Source: DATADD01 sp046262355
Lineage (GTDB): Bacteria > Actinomycetota > CADDZG01 > WHSQ01
Reading direction: 5' to 3'
Assembly (NCBI GenBank): GCA_046262355.1
Contig: JBHEMX010000051.1
Span: 1 to 64,000 of the forward strand
DNA length: 64,000 nt
The notes under the pieces were generated by a model that was not told the DNA's origin, did not search any database, and saw nothing but the letters and a program-made list of their open reading frames with translations. Made by a program: the position numbers and the translations under genes. Shown in pieces: positions 8,686-16,491 of the stretch. Numbering within the stretch: position 1 is the first letter of the stretch; every line of letters starts with the position of its first letter.

Positions 8686-9698
8686 AGAAGGTCGACCTTC
8701 ACTCCTACAAGGCGAACGGGCCTGTCGAGCTCGAAGCGTGCGAGCGCAGCGGCGGCGGCCGCGACGATCGTGTCCGCAGCGGAGGAGGGCTGGGCCAAAC
8801 GCATGCTGCGGCTACGCGTGATGAAGGGGGCGAGTCTCACCTTGATTACGACACCGGAGACGAGACGGCTCGACGCGGCGACATGGAGCACGAGCTCACG
8901 CGCCATGCGCTGCACTTCGGCAGCGATCACCGAGAGATCCTCGACGTCCTCATCGAAGGTCCGCTCGAGGCTACGTGACTTGGCGCGCCGGGGAGTCGAG
9001 TTGACCGGCGATGGATCCTCGCCGCGCGCCAGTGCTGTGAGCCATGGACCGGTGCGGGGACCGAAGGCCGACGCGAGCATCTCTACGTCTCCCGCGGCGA
9101 GCTGGTGCACCGTCTCGATGCCGACGTCCGCGAGCCTCCGCGCGGTCTTCCTCCCGATCCCCCAAAGCTGCTCGGTCCGTCGGTCGCCCATCACCTCGAA
9201 CCACTGCTCGGCGCCCAGCCGGTAGACGCCGGCAGGTTTGGCAAGGGCGGAGGCGATCTTGGCCCGCAGCTTGTTGTCGCCGATCCCAACCGAGCAGGCC
9301 AGGCCCGTCTTCGTCGAGACCGCGCTCTGGATGTTGCGGGCGACCACCTCGGCATCGCTCCGAACCTCCAGGAACGCCTCGTCCCAACCCCATACCTCGA
9401 GTGCGTCGGTGAAGCCTTCGAGCACGCGCATCACGTCTTCGGATGCGGCCTCATATGCCTCCCGGTCGACCGGCAGGAACACGGCCTCGGGGCACTTACG
9501 AACGGCGATGCGCAGCGGCATGGCCGAGTGGATCCCATACCGACGCGCCTCGTAGTTGGCCGTCGACACCACCCCGCGCTTCGTCAGATCGCCGCGGCCC
9601 CCGACGACGACGGGCGTGCCGGACAACTCCGGGTGGCGCAACACTTCGACGGCCGCCACGAACTCATCGAGATCGACATGCAACACAACGCGAGACAC
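8682..9698 (-). CDS. dinB: Y-family DNA polymerase, DinB2-like
   Basis: The 338-residue product starts MSRVVLHVDLDEFVAAVEV, the palm metal site of Y-family polymerases. It continues with VVVGGRGDLTKRGVV, SYNAR-type ANYEARRYGIHSAMPL, the second acidic site VWGWDEAFLEV, the helix-hairpin-helix IGRKTARRLADVGI and the little-finger domain. The steric-gate position, aromatic in most DinB proteins, is Val14 here. Mycobacterium smegmatis DinB2 has Leu14 and incorporates ribonucleotides, so weak sugar discrimination is plausible. GTG at 9698 gives a standard N-terminus; ATG at 9806 would add 36 unlikely residues. It overlaps the exonuclease gene by four bases. Confidence 0.9.
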   Translation of the reverse strand: MSRVVLHVDLDEFVAAVEVLRHPELSGTPVVVGGRGDLTKRGVVSTANYEARRYGIHSAMPLRIAVRKCPEAVFLPVDREAYEAASEDVMRVLEGFTDALEVWGWDEAFLEVRSDAEVVARNIQSAVSTKTGLACSVGIGDNKLRAKIASALAKPAGVYRLGAEQWFEVMGDRRTEQLWGIGRKTARRLADVGIETVHQLAAGDVEMLASAFGPRTGPWLTALARGEDPSPVNSTPRRAKSRSLERTFDEDVEDLSVIAAEVQRMARELVLHVAASSRLVSGVVIKVRLAPFITRSRSMRLAQPSSAADTIVAAAAAALARFELDRPVRLVGVKVDLL

Positions 9699-9836
9699 GA
9701 TGAAGAGTACCCTCGTATCGGCGGGGCGCTTCGCTACTCGCGCGCGATCGCCTCCACCGAAGCCTTCTTGGTCATCGATTACCAAGGTCGAGCGGGGCCT
9801 CTCCACGGAGCAGGCGGCGAGGATAGCCGCCGCCGG

Positions 9837-10211
9837 CTAACGCGGTCGCTCCATGTACCACTCGGTGAACTCCCGGCATCTGCCCGCTCCATCGAAGCGC
9901 ATGACGAAGCAATTGTGGTACACGCGATCGACGCTTCCGTCGGAATCGAGGTACCTGCTGGTGCCCGTCACAACCGCGACGTCGCCGTCGACCGCCACCG
10001 GCTCATATGTCGCCTCCCAGCTGTTCGGCTCGTCGCGGTCGTCCAACCAGCCGTCGACGAGGGCGCTCTTACCTCGCACCGGATCATCGTCGTAGGCGTG
10101 ATACCGGTACTCGACGTCGTCGCTGAAGAGCTCGGCTATGCGGTCCCGGTCATACGTCCTCCATGCCTCGATGTAACGCTCGAGCCACCCACCAACGCGT
10201 TGCCGATCCAT
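9837..10211 (-). CDS. SnoaL-like / NTF2-fold protein
   Basis: The 124-residue product is a single cone-shaped NTF2-like domain. It has an N-terminal helix with WLERYIEAWRTYDRDRIAEL, then DDVEYRYHAYDDDPVRGK, and beta strands with VAVVTGTSRYL and VYHNCFVMRFDGAGRCREF, ending in EWYMERPR. Members include polyketide cyclases, isomerases and many proteins of unknown activity that bind small hydrophobic ligands. No catalytic set can be assigned. The ATG at 10211 is preceded by GAGGGAGGAT. It sits alone on the minus strand after the short 10265-10432 gene. Confidence 0.75.
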   Translation of the reverse strand: MDRQRVGGWLERYIEAWRTYDRDRIAELFSDDVEYRYHAYDDDPVRGKSALVDGWLDDRDEPNSWEATYEPVAVDGDVAVVTGTSRYLDSDGSVDRVYHNCFVMRFDGAGRCREFTEWYMERPR

Positions 10212-10264
10212 TCAGATCCTCCCTCTCGAGCTCTGCGGCGGGCCGCAACCTCGACCATGTCGAG

Positions 10265-10432
10265 CTAGATCGCCCCTTTGGCGCCGGCGATGAGCTGGAC
10301 GATCACCCTCGAGACCCGCGCCCGTCGCGGGCGGCCGGCGCCGGCCTCTCGAGCTCTTCGCCAGGTCTCTGCCTCCGCGGTCAGCTCGCCTATGTGCCGC
10401 TGCGTCATCTCGTACAGCACCGCAGGATGCAT
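10265..10432 (-). CDS. Short conserved-type protein (55 aa)
   Basis: The product opens MHPAVLYEMTQRHIGELTAE and is followed by arginine-rich helix and VSRVIVQLIAGAKGAI at the end. Small proteins beginning MHP-L-EM...H...L..EA are frequent in actinobacteria, often beside regulators, but their role is unknown to me. ATG at 10432 has AGGAGGA five bases upstream, which rules out the longer frame starting at 10528. It lies 10 bases after the small membrane protein gene, so the two form one transcript. Confidence 0.65.
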   Translation of the reverse strand: MHPAVLYEMTQRHIGELTAEAETWRRAREAGAGRPRRARVSRVIVQLIAGAKGAI

Positions 10433-10442
10433 CCTTCCTCCT

Positions 10443-10562
10443 CTATCTGCTCCGATGCTCCACCCAGTCGTTGCCGTCTCGGCTGTCGACCCCGAACAGG
10501 GCCGCAAGGACGACGACGAGGCCGACAACGGCCACCGTGGCCGCGAGGCCGAAGAGCTCCAT
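10443..10562 (-). CDS. Small single-pass membrane protein (39 aa)
   Basis: A 39-codon gene begins MELFGLAATVAVVGLVVVL, one membrane helix (about residues 3-24), and ends with a charged tail, FGVDSRDGNDWVEHRSR. ATG at 10562 is preceded by GGAGGGAGG, an unusually strong ribosome site for so short a frame, which is the main reason to accept it. It is the first gene of a two-gene transcript divergent from the CGNR regulator. No function is known; it could be a small regulatory membrane peptide. Confidence 0.65.
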   Translation of the reverse strand: MELFGLAATVAVVGLVVVLAALFGVDSRDGNDWVEHRSR

Positions 10563-10588
10563 GATGCCTCCCTCCTACCGGTGAAACT

Positions 10589-10649
10589 CGTTTTGCCAGT
10601 AGCAACGTACCCCTGGGGGCCCTACTAGTCAAGTGCGTTTTGGTGGTAG
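10589..10649. promoter_or_regulatory. Direct repeats in the divergent CGNR promoter region
   Basis: CGTTTTG-3-GTAG occurs twice in the same orientation (10589-10602 and 10636-10649), 47 bases apart, about four helical turns and a half. The second copy overlaps the sequence TAGGAT, which sits about ten bases before the GTG of the CGNR gene and is a candidate -10 for a leaderless mRNA. The arrangement suits binding by a dimeric regulator, most likely the CGNR protein itself. Confidence 0.4.
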
Positions 10650-10661
10650 GATCAGGGCCCT

Positions 10662-11294
10662 GTGGCCACCGATGAGCAGATCCGCGACATCCACGCCACC
10701 AGTCTTCACGGAGGGCACCTCGCCCTCGACTTCGTCAACACGGTCGACTGGCGGCTGGCCCCGCAGCGGGTCGACCTCCTGGCGGACCACGAGGTCATGA
10801 CGCACTGGGCGCACAGGCTGGGCCTTATCTCCGCCCGAGTAACAAACGCTCTCGTGGCCCGGGCTCGGCGCCATCCGCGCAAGGCGCAGCAGGCGCTGGA
10901 GCGAGCCACGGAGATCCGTGAAGCTCTCTACCGCATCTTCACGGCCATCGCCGCGCACGAGACCGCCCGCCGCGACGATCTACAGGCGCTGAATGCAGTC
11001 TTCGCCGACGCCGTCAGTCACGGAGAGCTGGTCCCCACCGACCATGGCTTCGGATGGAGCTGGTCGAAGAGCGAGCCGTGGCACCGGGTCCTGTGGGCTG
11101 TCGGCGTGGCCGCGCTGGAGCTCTTGTCGTCCGGTGACCTCGCACGAGTCAAGCAATGCCACGATGATGGCTGCGGCTGGGTCTTCCTCGACATGAGCAA
11201 GAACGCCAGCCGGCGCTGGTGCAGCATGCAGGGCTGCGGCACGCGCGCCAAGATGCGCCGGCAGCAGCGAAAGAAGTCGGACTCGTTGCGGTAG
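10662..11294 (+). CDS. ABATE/CGNR zinc-finger regulator
   Basis: The 210-residue product has an N-terminal ABATE domain with the hallmark LHGGHLALDFVNTVDWRL and a C-terminal zinc-finger, KQCHDDGCGWVFLDMSKN then RRWCSMQGCGTRAKMRR. The family name comes from the CGNR tetrapeptide, here CGTR. The four cysteines for zinc are present. These proteins are thought to be stress- or ligand-responsive transcription factors. The start is GTG at 10662, probably leaderless. Regulation of the divergent small-protein genes is inferred from the shared intergenic region with direct repeats. Confidence 0.85.
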   Translation: MATDEQIRDIHATSLHGGHLALDFVNTVDWRLAPQRVDLLADHEVMTHWAHRLGLISARVTNALVARARRHPRKAQQALERATEIREALYRIFTAIAAHETARRDDLQALNAVFADAVSHGELVPTDHGFGWSWSKSEPWHRVLWAVGVAALELLSSGDLARVKQCHDDGCGWVFLDMSKNASRRWCSMQGCGTRAKMRRQQRKKSDSLR

Positions 11295-11377
11295 AGGCCT
11301 CGGGGTGCAGATCGCGCAGCGATCGTCGACCCTTCCGCGGATCTGAACCCTGCCACTCTCAGCCCTCCCGTCGGCGG

Positions 11378-12961
11378 CTACTCCACGGGGATCTCCGCGA
11401 AGCGCCTCGAGACGTCGACGCCTCGACGCGCCTGGGCCGCCTTGCCGACCGCATAGATTACGAGCCCACTGAAGAAGATGACGACGTTCATCCAGATGAG
11501 GCCCGGGTGTCCGTTCAGGCCCGCGCTGGGATCGGTGAGAAACGTCCACGCCATGATGACCAAGGCCACCACCGAGACGGTCCCAACGATGCTCATCCAC
11601 GGCACTCCGGCAACGCGCCCGTTGACGGGCGAAGCCTCGAAGACGTCGGGCAGCCGATATGGGAAGAGGATCGCGGCGAACGACACGACGATGAAGCCGA
11701 GGATGAACCCGAAGATGCCGACGAGGGTCGCGAAGTTGGGAACCCACACGAATGCCGCAAGCGCCGCTATCGAGCCCGCGCCCACGAGCATGAGGGCGTT
11801 GACCGGCGTGTGATAGCGAGGATGAACCTCCCCCAAGGCCTTGGGCATCAGTCCGTCGAGCGAGTACGCGAGGAAGTTGCGGCTTGCATTCGTGATCTGT
11901 CCAGGCAACCAGGTGTAGGACTGGAAGATGAACGTTGCCATGATCAGAAACGCAAGAAGAACATTGCCCGTGCCGAAGGCGGCGATCTGACTGAACAACA
12001 GTCCCTGGCTGGCGGCGAGCCTGCCGATCGTCCCGAGCCCGAGCGCCTTGTCGGCAAGGGCCAGCAATATCAGAAGCACAGCGGTAGAAAGTACGGCGGC
12101 GATCGGCATCGACCATAGTTGCAGGCGCGACGCCCTCTTGACCTCCCCACCGATATAGGCAGACGACTGATTGAACACGAGATTGATGTAGACCCACGTC
12201 CCCGCGAGCAGCGTCCATTTGAGGCTGAACGGACCCCCCGATGCGAAGCCGGCGCTCGCGGCCGACTCCCCCAACCCCCGCAGCGCGTCCTGGCCCAGAC
12301 CTTGACCGAGATCGGCCACGATCCCACTCCTCGAACGCACGAGCCACACCAGCGCGATGAGCAGGAAGCTCAGCAGCGACACGAAGAAGAAGGCGTTCTG
12401 AAGCCGGAAGTACAGACGCATGCTCCGCGAGAAGACCGCCACGAGCGCGACGATCAGCCCGGTGCCGGCCAAAAACGTCCCCCAGTCGGACGCGAACCAG
12501 GTTCCCAGGTCCTGCATCCACTGCACACCGGCCATCTGGCCAACCGTCGAGAAGAAGGGGCCGAGGCCGAACTGGGCGAAGAACGCCGAGGGCACCCCCC
12601 CATAGATGAACCACCACACCGTGTTGTTCCAGCTCGACATCATTCCGAGAGCAGGATGAAGGACCCGGCTCACATAAACGTAGTCGCCGCCCGAGCGCGG
12701 CATGGCACTCGCGAAGAAGGCGAATACGAGGCTCGTGGGAATCACGAGAAGGAAGATCAGGAGGGCCGTCAGGTACAAGTTGGCGCCGGGATAGAACGCC
12801 GTGGAGAACAAGAATACGAGCGACGCCATGAGACCCAGGGACACGAAGTTCATGTTGTAAACGAGGACGTCGAGAGTGCCGGCCTCGCGAACCAACCCCG
12901 TGGCCTTGCGCTGGAACGTCTCAGAGCCCCTATTTTGTTCCGCCGGAACCGACCTGCTCAT
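11378..12961 (-). CDS. APC-family amino acid permease
   Basis: This 527-residue polytopic membrane protein has about twelve helices. The first helix carries the APC-type unwound segment in LVYNMNFVSLGLMASLVFLFSTAFYPGAN, and the next loop has FASAMPRSGGDYVYVSRVL, typical of amino-acid/polyamine permeases. ARNFLAYSLDGLMPKALGEVHPRY is the conserved cytoplasmic loop. The substrate is not evident. It lies 24 bases behind the phosphoesterase gene and ends a three-gene transcript; the link between those genes and transport is unclear. Confidence 0.85.
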   Translation of the reverse strand: MSRSVPAEQNRGSETFQRKATGLVREAGTLDVLVYNMNFVSLGLMASLVFLFSTAFYPGANLYLTALLIFLLVIPTSLVFAFFASAMPRSGGDYVYVSRVLHPALGMMSSWNNTVWWFIYGGVPSAFFAQFGLGPFFSTVGQMAGVQWMQDLGTWFASDWGTFLAGTGLIVALVAVFSRSMRLYFRLQNAFFFVSLLSFLLIALVWLVRSRSGIVADLGQGLGQDALRGLGESAASAGFASGGPFSLKWTLLAGTWVYINLVFNQSSAYIGGEVKRASRLQLWSMPIAAVLSTAVLLILLALADKALGLGTIGRLAASQGLLFSQIAAFGTGNVLLAFLIMATFIFQSYTWLPGQITNASRNFLAYSLDGLMPKALGEVHPRYHTPVNALMLVGAGSIAALAAFVWVPNFATLVGIFGFILGFIVVSFAAILFPYRLPDVFEASPVNGRVAGVPWMSIVGTVSVVALVIMAWTFLTDPSAGLNGHPGLIWMNVVIFFSGLVIYAVGKAAQARRGVDVSRRFAEIPVE

Positions 12962-12985
12962 CCAACGACTCCTTTCTTCGTACGG

Positions 12986-13933
12986 TCACCCGCTCACTAG
13001 CTGGTACCCCTCGACGCGACCGCCGCTCACGTCAACCGTCACTCCGTCGAGCACGCCCTCTGCGTAGGCGCTGCCCGGATTGATGCACAAGCTCGCGCCG
13101 ATCTCGACCGCTCCTCGTGACTCGTGGATGTGGCCGTGGAGCGAAAGTAGCGGTTGATGTCGCTCGATGAGCGTTCTCACCGCGGATGAGCCGACCGGAA
13201 CCAGCTTGGGCTCGCCCCCTTCGGTCACCACGCGCAGATCGTCGGTCAACTCCGGCGCGAGATCGAGCGTCGAGTCAAACGGGGGACAGTGGAGGTTGAA
13301 GATCGCCGGTCGCTCAGGATCGAGCTCTACGGCGAGCTTCTCGAGACGCTCCAAGAGAGCCGCCTCGTCAAGCTCGCGGGGCGAATCCCAGGGGGTGGGG
13401 TTGGCCCATGCCGACGAGATCATGTCGATGCCGTCGAAACTCACGACGCGCCCCTCCACGCTCTTCACCGGTGCAGGTGCTCGATCCAAGACGTCGTCGA
13501 TGTCCCACTCGTCGTCGTTGCCCGGCATGACGAAGCAGCGGACGTTCGAGCCTGCGAGCTTATCGCGCGCGATGCCCATCCAGCGCTCGAGCTCCGCGCT
13601 CATCGATCGCCTGAAGACGTCGTCTCGATGGCTCTCATCTTCCTGCAATCTATGAAACTCGTCCTCGCTGCAGCGGATCGGATAGAAGCCGTTGAGTCGT
13701 ATGCGCCTCTCGAGCTCGGCGACCTTGTCCTCCCCTTTGGCCTTCTGTTCCTTGCCGAAGACGCGCCCGGTCCACACTTCCGGCTTACGTTCTACGAGCG
13801 GAACCATGACCTTGCCCGTGAGGTCACCGCCCATGATCAGTACATCCGCCCCGTAGAACGAAGCAGCGTTCACGAACTTGCGCCACAGCTTCTCTGAGCC
13901 GTGGACGTCGCTCGCATAGTAGAGGCGCATCAA
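12986..13933 (-). CDS. Calcineurin-like metallophosphoesterase
   Basis: The 315-residue product shows the metal-binding blocks of this superfamily: MRLYYASDVHGSEKLW (D-x-H), VLIMGGDLTGK (GD), MPGNDDEWD (GND in place of GNHE), NLHCPPFDS and LLSLHGHIHESRG (GHxH). An insertion of roughly 100 residues between the second and third blocks holds many charged residues. A hydrolase for a phosphate ester is certain in type but not in substrate. The ATG at 13933 overlaps the stop of the nucleotidyltransferase-like gene, so they are coupled. Confidence 0.85.
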   Translation of the reverse strand: MMRLYYASDVHGSEKLWRKFVNAASFYGADVLIMGGDLTGKVMVPLVERKPEVWTGRVFGKEQKAKGEDKVAELERRIRLNGFYPIRCSEDEFHRLQEDESHRDDVFRRSMSAELERWMGIARDKLAGSNVRCFVMPGNDDEWDIDDVLDRAPAPVKSVEGRVVSFDGIDMISSAWANPTPWDSPRELDEAALLERLEKLAVELDPERPAIFNLHCPPFDSTLDLAPELTDDLRVVTEGGEPKLVPVGSSAVRTLIERHQPLLSLHGHIHESRGAVEIGASLCINPGSAYAEGVLDGVTVDVSGGRVEGYQLVSG

Positions 13934-14700
13934 CCTTGGATCTCCTCTGGAAGCTCATACCAGCGGACGCGCTCGCCCACCTTGGCGCGCGCTCGCCACT
14001 TGAAGGATTTCGGCGACTCATCGACGCGGCGGCGAAGCTCTTCGGCGCGCCGCCGGACCGTGGCGGCGTCCGCAAAATGATCCAGGCGCGCGGCATAGGC
14101 GACGACCTTGTCGAGCGTTTCCATGGCGGTGCGCCACCACCCCCAATCGCGCGCGAGGACCGCCTCGATCCTCGCGGGGTCGATGCCGCGCGGGTCGAGG
14201 GGATGGTCGGCAAGTATCGCGACGGCGTCTTTGAGGTCCTTCTCGTTGGTCTCGACAACCTGGAGCTTGGTAAGGAGGAGGTCCGCCAGCGTGATGGTCC
14301 TGTCATCGATATCGAGGCGCCCAGAGAGGTCTAGCTCGTGGCTCATGGTCATGCGCTCGATAAAGACGTCGAGCTGCCGCTCGTTGACGGGATCCCAGAA
14401 ATAGAGGCGCTGGTGGCCGTGGAGCTGGTTGAACTCCTTGTCGGGCACGTAGCCGAGAGATCCCAGCAGATCCGCTATGGGTCGCGCCTCGCCCGCTTGC
14501 CCGACGAGATCGAGGTCCTTGAAGTCGCGCGCCAGCGGGGGCCGGACGGCCGAGGGACAGCGCAGCCACACGGCGAGACCCCCCGTGACGCGCAGCACGA
14601 TCTCGGCCTCCTCGGAGGCATCGAGCACTCGGATGACCTCCCGGCGCAGGTCGTCGTGCGGCGACGCGGCGCTCACCGGGCGGCCCACATCAGGATCCAA
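13930..14700 (-). CDS. Nucleotidyltransferase-fold (AbiEii-like) protein
   Basis: The 256-residue product contains VTGGLAVWLRC followed by RDFKDLDLVG, the GG...DxD signature of the minimal/AbiEii-type nucleotidyltransferases. A third acidic candidate is in RQLDVFIERMTMSHELDL, and LADLLLTKLQVVETNEKDLKD follows, a segment typical of AbiEii-like proteins. The C-terminal third is helical and basic. Such proteins can act as toxin-like tRNA modifiers or as unassigned transferases. No antitoxin gene is adjacent; the coupled neighbour is a metallophosphoesterase, so a transferase-phosphoesterase pair is possible. Confidence 0.65.
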   Translation of the reverse strand: MDPDVGRPVSAASPHDDLRREVIRVLDASEEAEIVLRVTGGLAVWLRCPSAVRPPLARDFKDLDLVGQAGEARPIADLLGSLGYVPDKEFNQLHGHQRLYFWDPVNERQLDVFIERMTMSHELDLSGRLDIDDRTITLADLLLTKLQVVETNEKDLKDAVAILADHPLDPRGIDPARIEAVLARDWGWWRTAMETLDKVVAYAARLDHFADAATVRRRAEELRRRVDESPKSFKWRARAKVGERVRWYELPEEIQG

Positions 14701-14860
14701 GCCCTTCCGGGTAACCGTTTGCCTGCCCCGACGATCTCAGCCTCCCAGGCCCGCGTTGGGACCGATTATTCAACAATCGCGTCCTCTCGTCCCACCCGGA
14801 GCCGCGCGTCCGAGCGCCGTGGGATGCTCGCTCCTCACCCTTGGGCGAGGAGGCCGAACC

Positions 14861-15531
14861 ATGCGCGTTGCGAAGACCGTTGATCTTTCGCTGGTACTGG
14901 ATCCGAACACCCAGGTCTATCCGGGAGACCCGAAGCCTCGCTTCAGCGTGGCGACCACGATCGCCGCCGAAGGCTACAACCTCCTGGCGCTCCGGCTCGG
15001 GTCCCAGAGCGGAACCCACGTCGACTCGCCGTATCACTTCCTGGACAGGGGCCCCGTCCTCGAACGCTGCGACCTCTCGTTCTTCATCGGGTCTGCGGTC
15101 GTGGCCGACGTACCCGGGCACGGCCCGCGGGAGCCGATCACCTGGAGCGAGCTCGAGCACTATGCCGGGGCGCTTGGTTCGGGGATCATCCTCGCCTTGC
15201 ACACGGTTGGTCCGACGAGCACTACGGCACCGAACGCTATTTCGATCACCCTTTCCTCGCCGGGGAAGCGTGCAGCCGGCTGCTGGAGCTTGGGGTGCGG
15301 ACCTTCCTCATCGATTGCATCAACCTGGATGAGACGGTGCTGGACGCAGCCGCCACGCCGAGCTTCCCCTGTCACGACCTCGTGGCGGCCGCGGGAGGCA
15401 TCATCTCGGAGAACATCACGAATCTCGGCGCGATCGACTTCGAGGATCCGATCATCAGCATCCTTCCGCTACGCCTCGGAGGCGACGCAGACGGCGCGCC
15501 GTGTCGCGCCGTCGCCCTGAAGATCAGATAG
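14861..15531 (+). pseudogene. Cyclase/kynurenine formamidase-like gene with one frameshift
   Basis: ATG at 14861 with AGGAGG starts a cyclase-family protein: VDLSLVLDPNTQVYPGDPKP, SQSGTHVDSPYHF (metal ligands H, D and H) and later DCINLDETVLDAA and HDLVAAAGGIISENI. The frame breaks near 15204: CACACGGTTGG lacks one G that would give HTGWSDEHYG, after which the second frame runs to the stop at 15531. With the base restored the protein has about 223 residues, the usual family length. A single G lost from a homopolymer suggests sequencing error rather than decay. The family hydrolyses amides or cyclic amides, fitting the neighbouring agmatinase and amidase. Confidence 0.8.
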
Positions 15532-15546
15532 ACGCAACGACGGGGG

Positions 15547-16491
15547 TCACCCCCTGTGCTGCAGGGCCAGGAGCGAGAGCATCTCGTGGCACGCGCTCGC
15601 GGCCAGCCACGCCGTGATCCCGCTCTGGTCGTAGGTAGGAGCCACCTCCACGCAATCGAAGGCGCGAAAGCCGATGCCAGTGAGGGCTCGGAGAAACGCT
15701 AGCGCCTCTGCGCTGGTCGGTCCCCCGACCTCGGGCGTGCCGGTGCCGGGGGCGAAAGCGGGATCGACGAAGTCGATATCGAACGAGAGGAACGCCGGCG
15801 CGTCACCGACGCGCGCGCGGGCGCGCTCGCCGTACTCGTCGGGCGCCATGTGCTGTAGCTCCTGCCACTGGATCGCCTCGTATCCGAGCTCGCCGGGGGC
15901 CTGGATGTCCTCGATCCCGTACAGCGTCCCCCGCATCCCCGCCTGGATCGAACGCAACGGATCCACGAGCCCCTCCTCCACGGCGCGCCGGAACACCGTG
16001 CCGTGGAAGAAACGCGCCACCCCGTAATAGCGATCCCACACGTCGGCGTGCGCATCGAGGTGCACGAGCGCGAGCTTGCCGTGCGTCTTGGCTGCGGCCC
16101 GCAGCTCCGCGAGCACCATCGAGTGGTCGCCCCCGATGCACAGCGGCGTCACGCCCGCTTCATGCAGCGGCTCGAGGTAAGCCTGGATGCGAGCGAGCGT
16201 CTCCTCGTGGTAGCCGGGAACCGTCGGTGCGTCGCCATGGTCGACCATCGACAGATACCTGGTGACGTCGACGTCGAGGATCGGGTTGTACGGCCGCAGC
16301 AGGACCGAGGCGCTGCGGATCGCCTCGGGGCCGAAGCGCGCGCCGGAGCGATACGACACCGCGTCGTCTGTGGGGATGCCCACGATGGCAAGATCGACAT
16401 CCTCGGTGGTCTCCACGTGCGGCAGGCGCATGAACGTGCGCGGCCCGGTATAGCGAGGGGTCTTGAATGAGTCCGCGGGTCCGTATCTCAT
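15547..16491 (-). CDS. speB: Agmatinase / ureohydrolase
   Basis: This 314-residue manganese ureohydrolase has all metal motifs visible: CIGGDHSMVLAEL, LVHLDAHADVWDRYYG and SFDIDFVDPAFAPGTGTPEVGG. It should split agmatine (or a related guanidino compound) into putrescine and urea. It is the last gene of the potDABC-amidase-speB operon and its ATG overlaps the amidase stop by four bases. The company of a polyamine-type ABC importer supports agmatine, although guanidinobutyrate is an alternative substrate in this family. Confidence 0.85.
   Translation of the reverse strand: MRYGPADSFKTPRYTGPRTFMRLPHVETTEDVDLAIVGIPTDDAVSYRSGARFGPEAIRSASVLLRPYNPILDVDVTRYLSMVDHGDAPTVPGYHEETLARIQAYLEPLHEAGVTPLCIGGDHSMVLAELRAAAKTHGKLALVHLDAHADVWDRYYGVARFFHGTVFRRAVEEGLVDPLRSIQAGMRGTLYGIEDIQAPGELGYEAIQWQELQHMAPDEYGERARARVGDAPAFLSFDIDFVDPAFAPGTGTPEVGGPTSAEALAFLRALTGIGFRAFDCVEVAPTYDQSGITAWLAASACHEMLSLLALQHRG

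Noticed and set aside
11219..13000. Plus-strand frames opposite the APC permease and the CGNR 3' end
   Set aside because: Only Arg/Glu/His-rich shadow sequence; no start signal.
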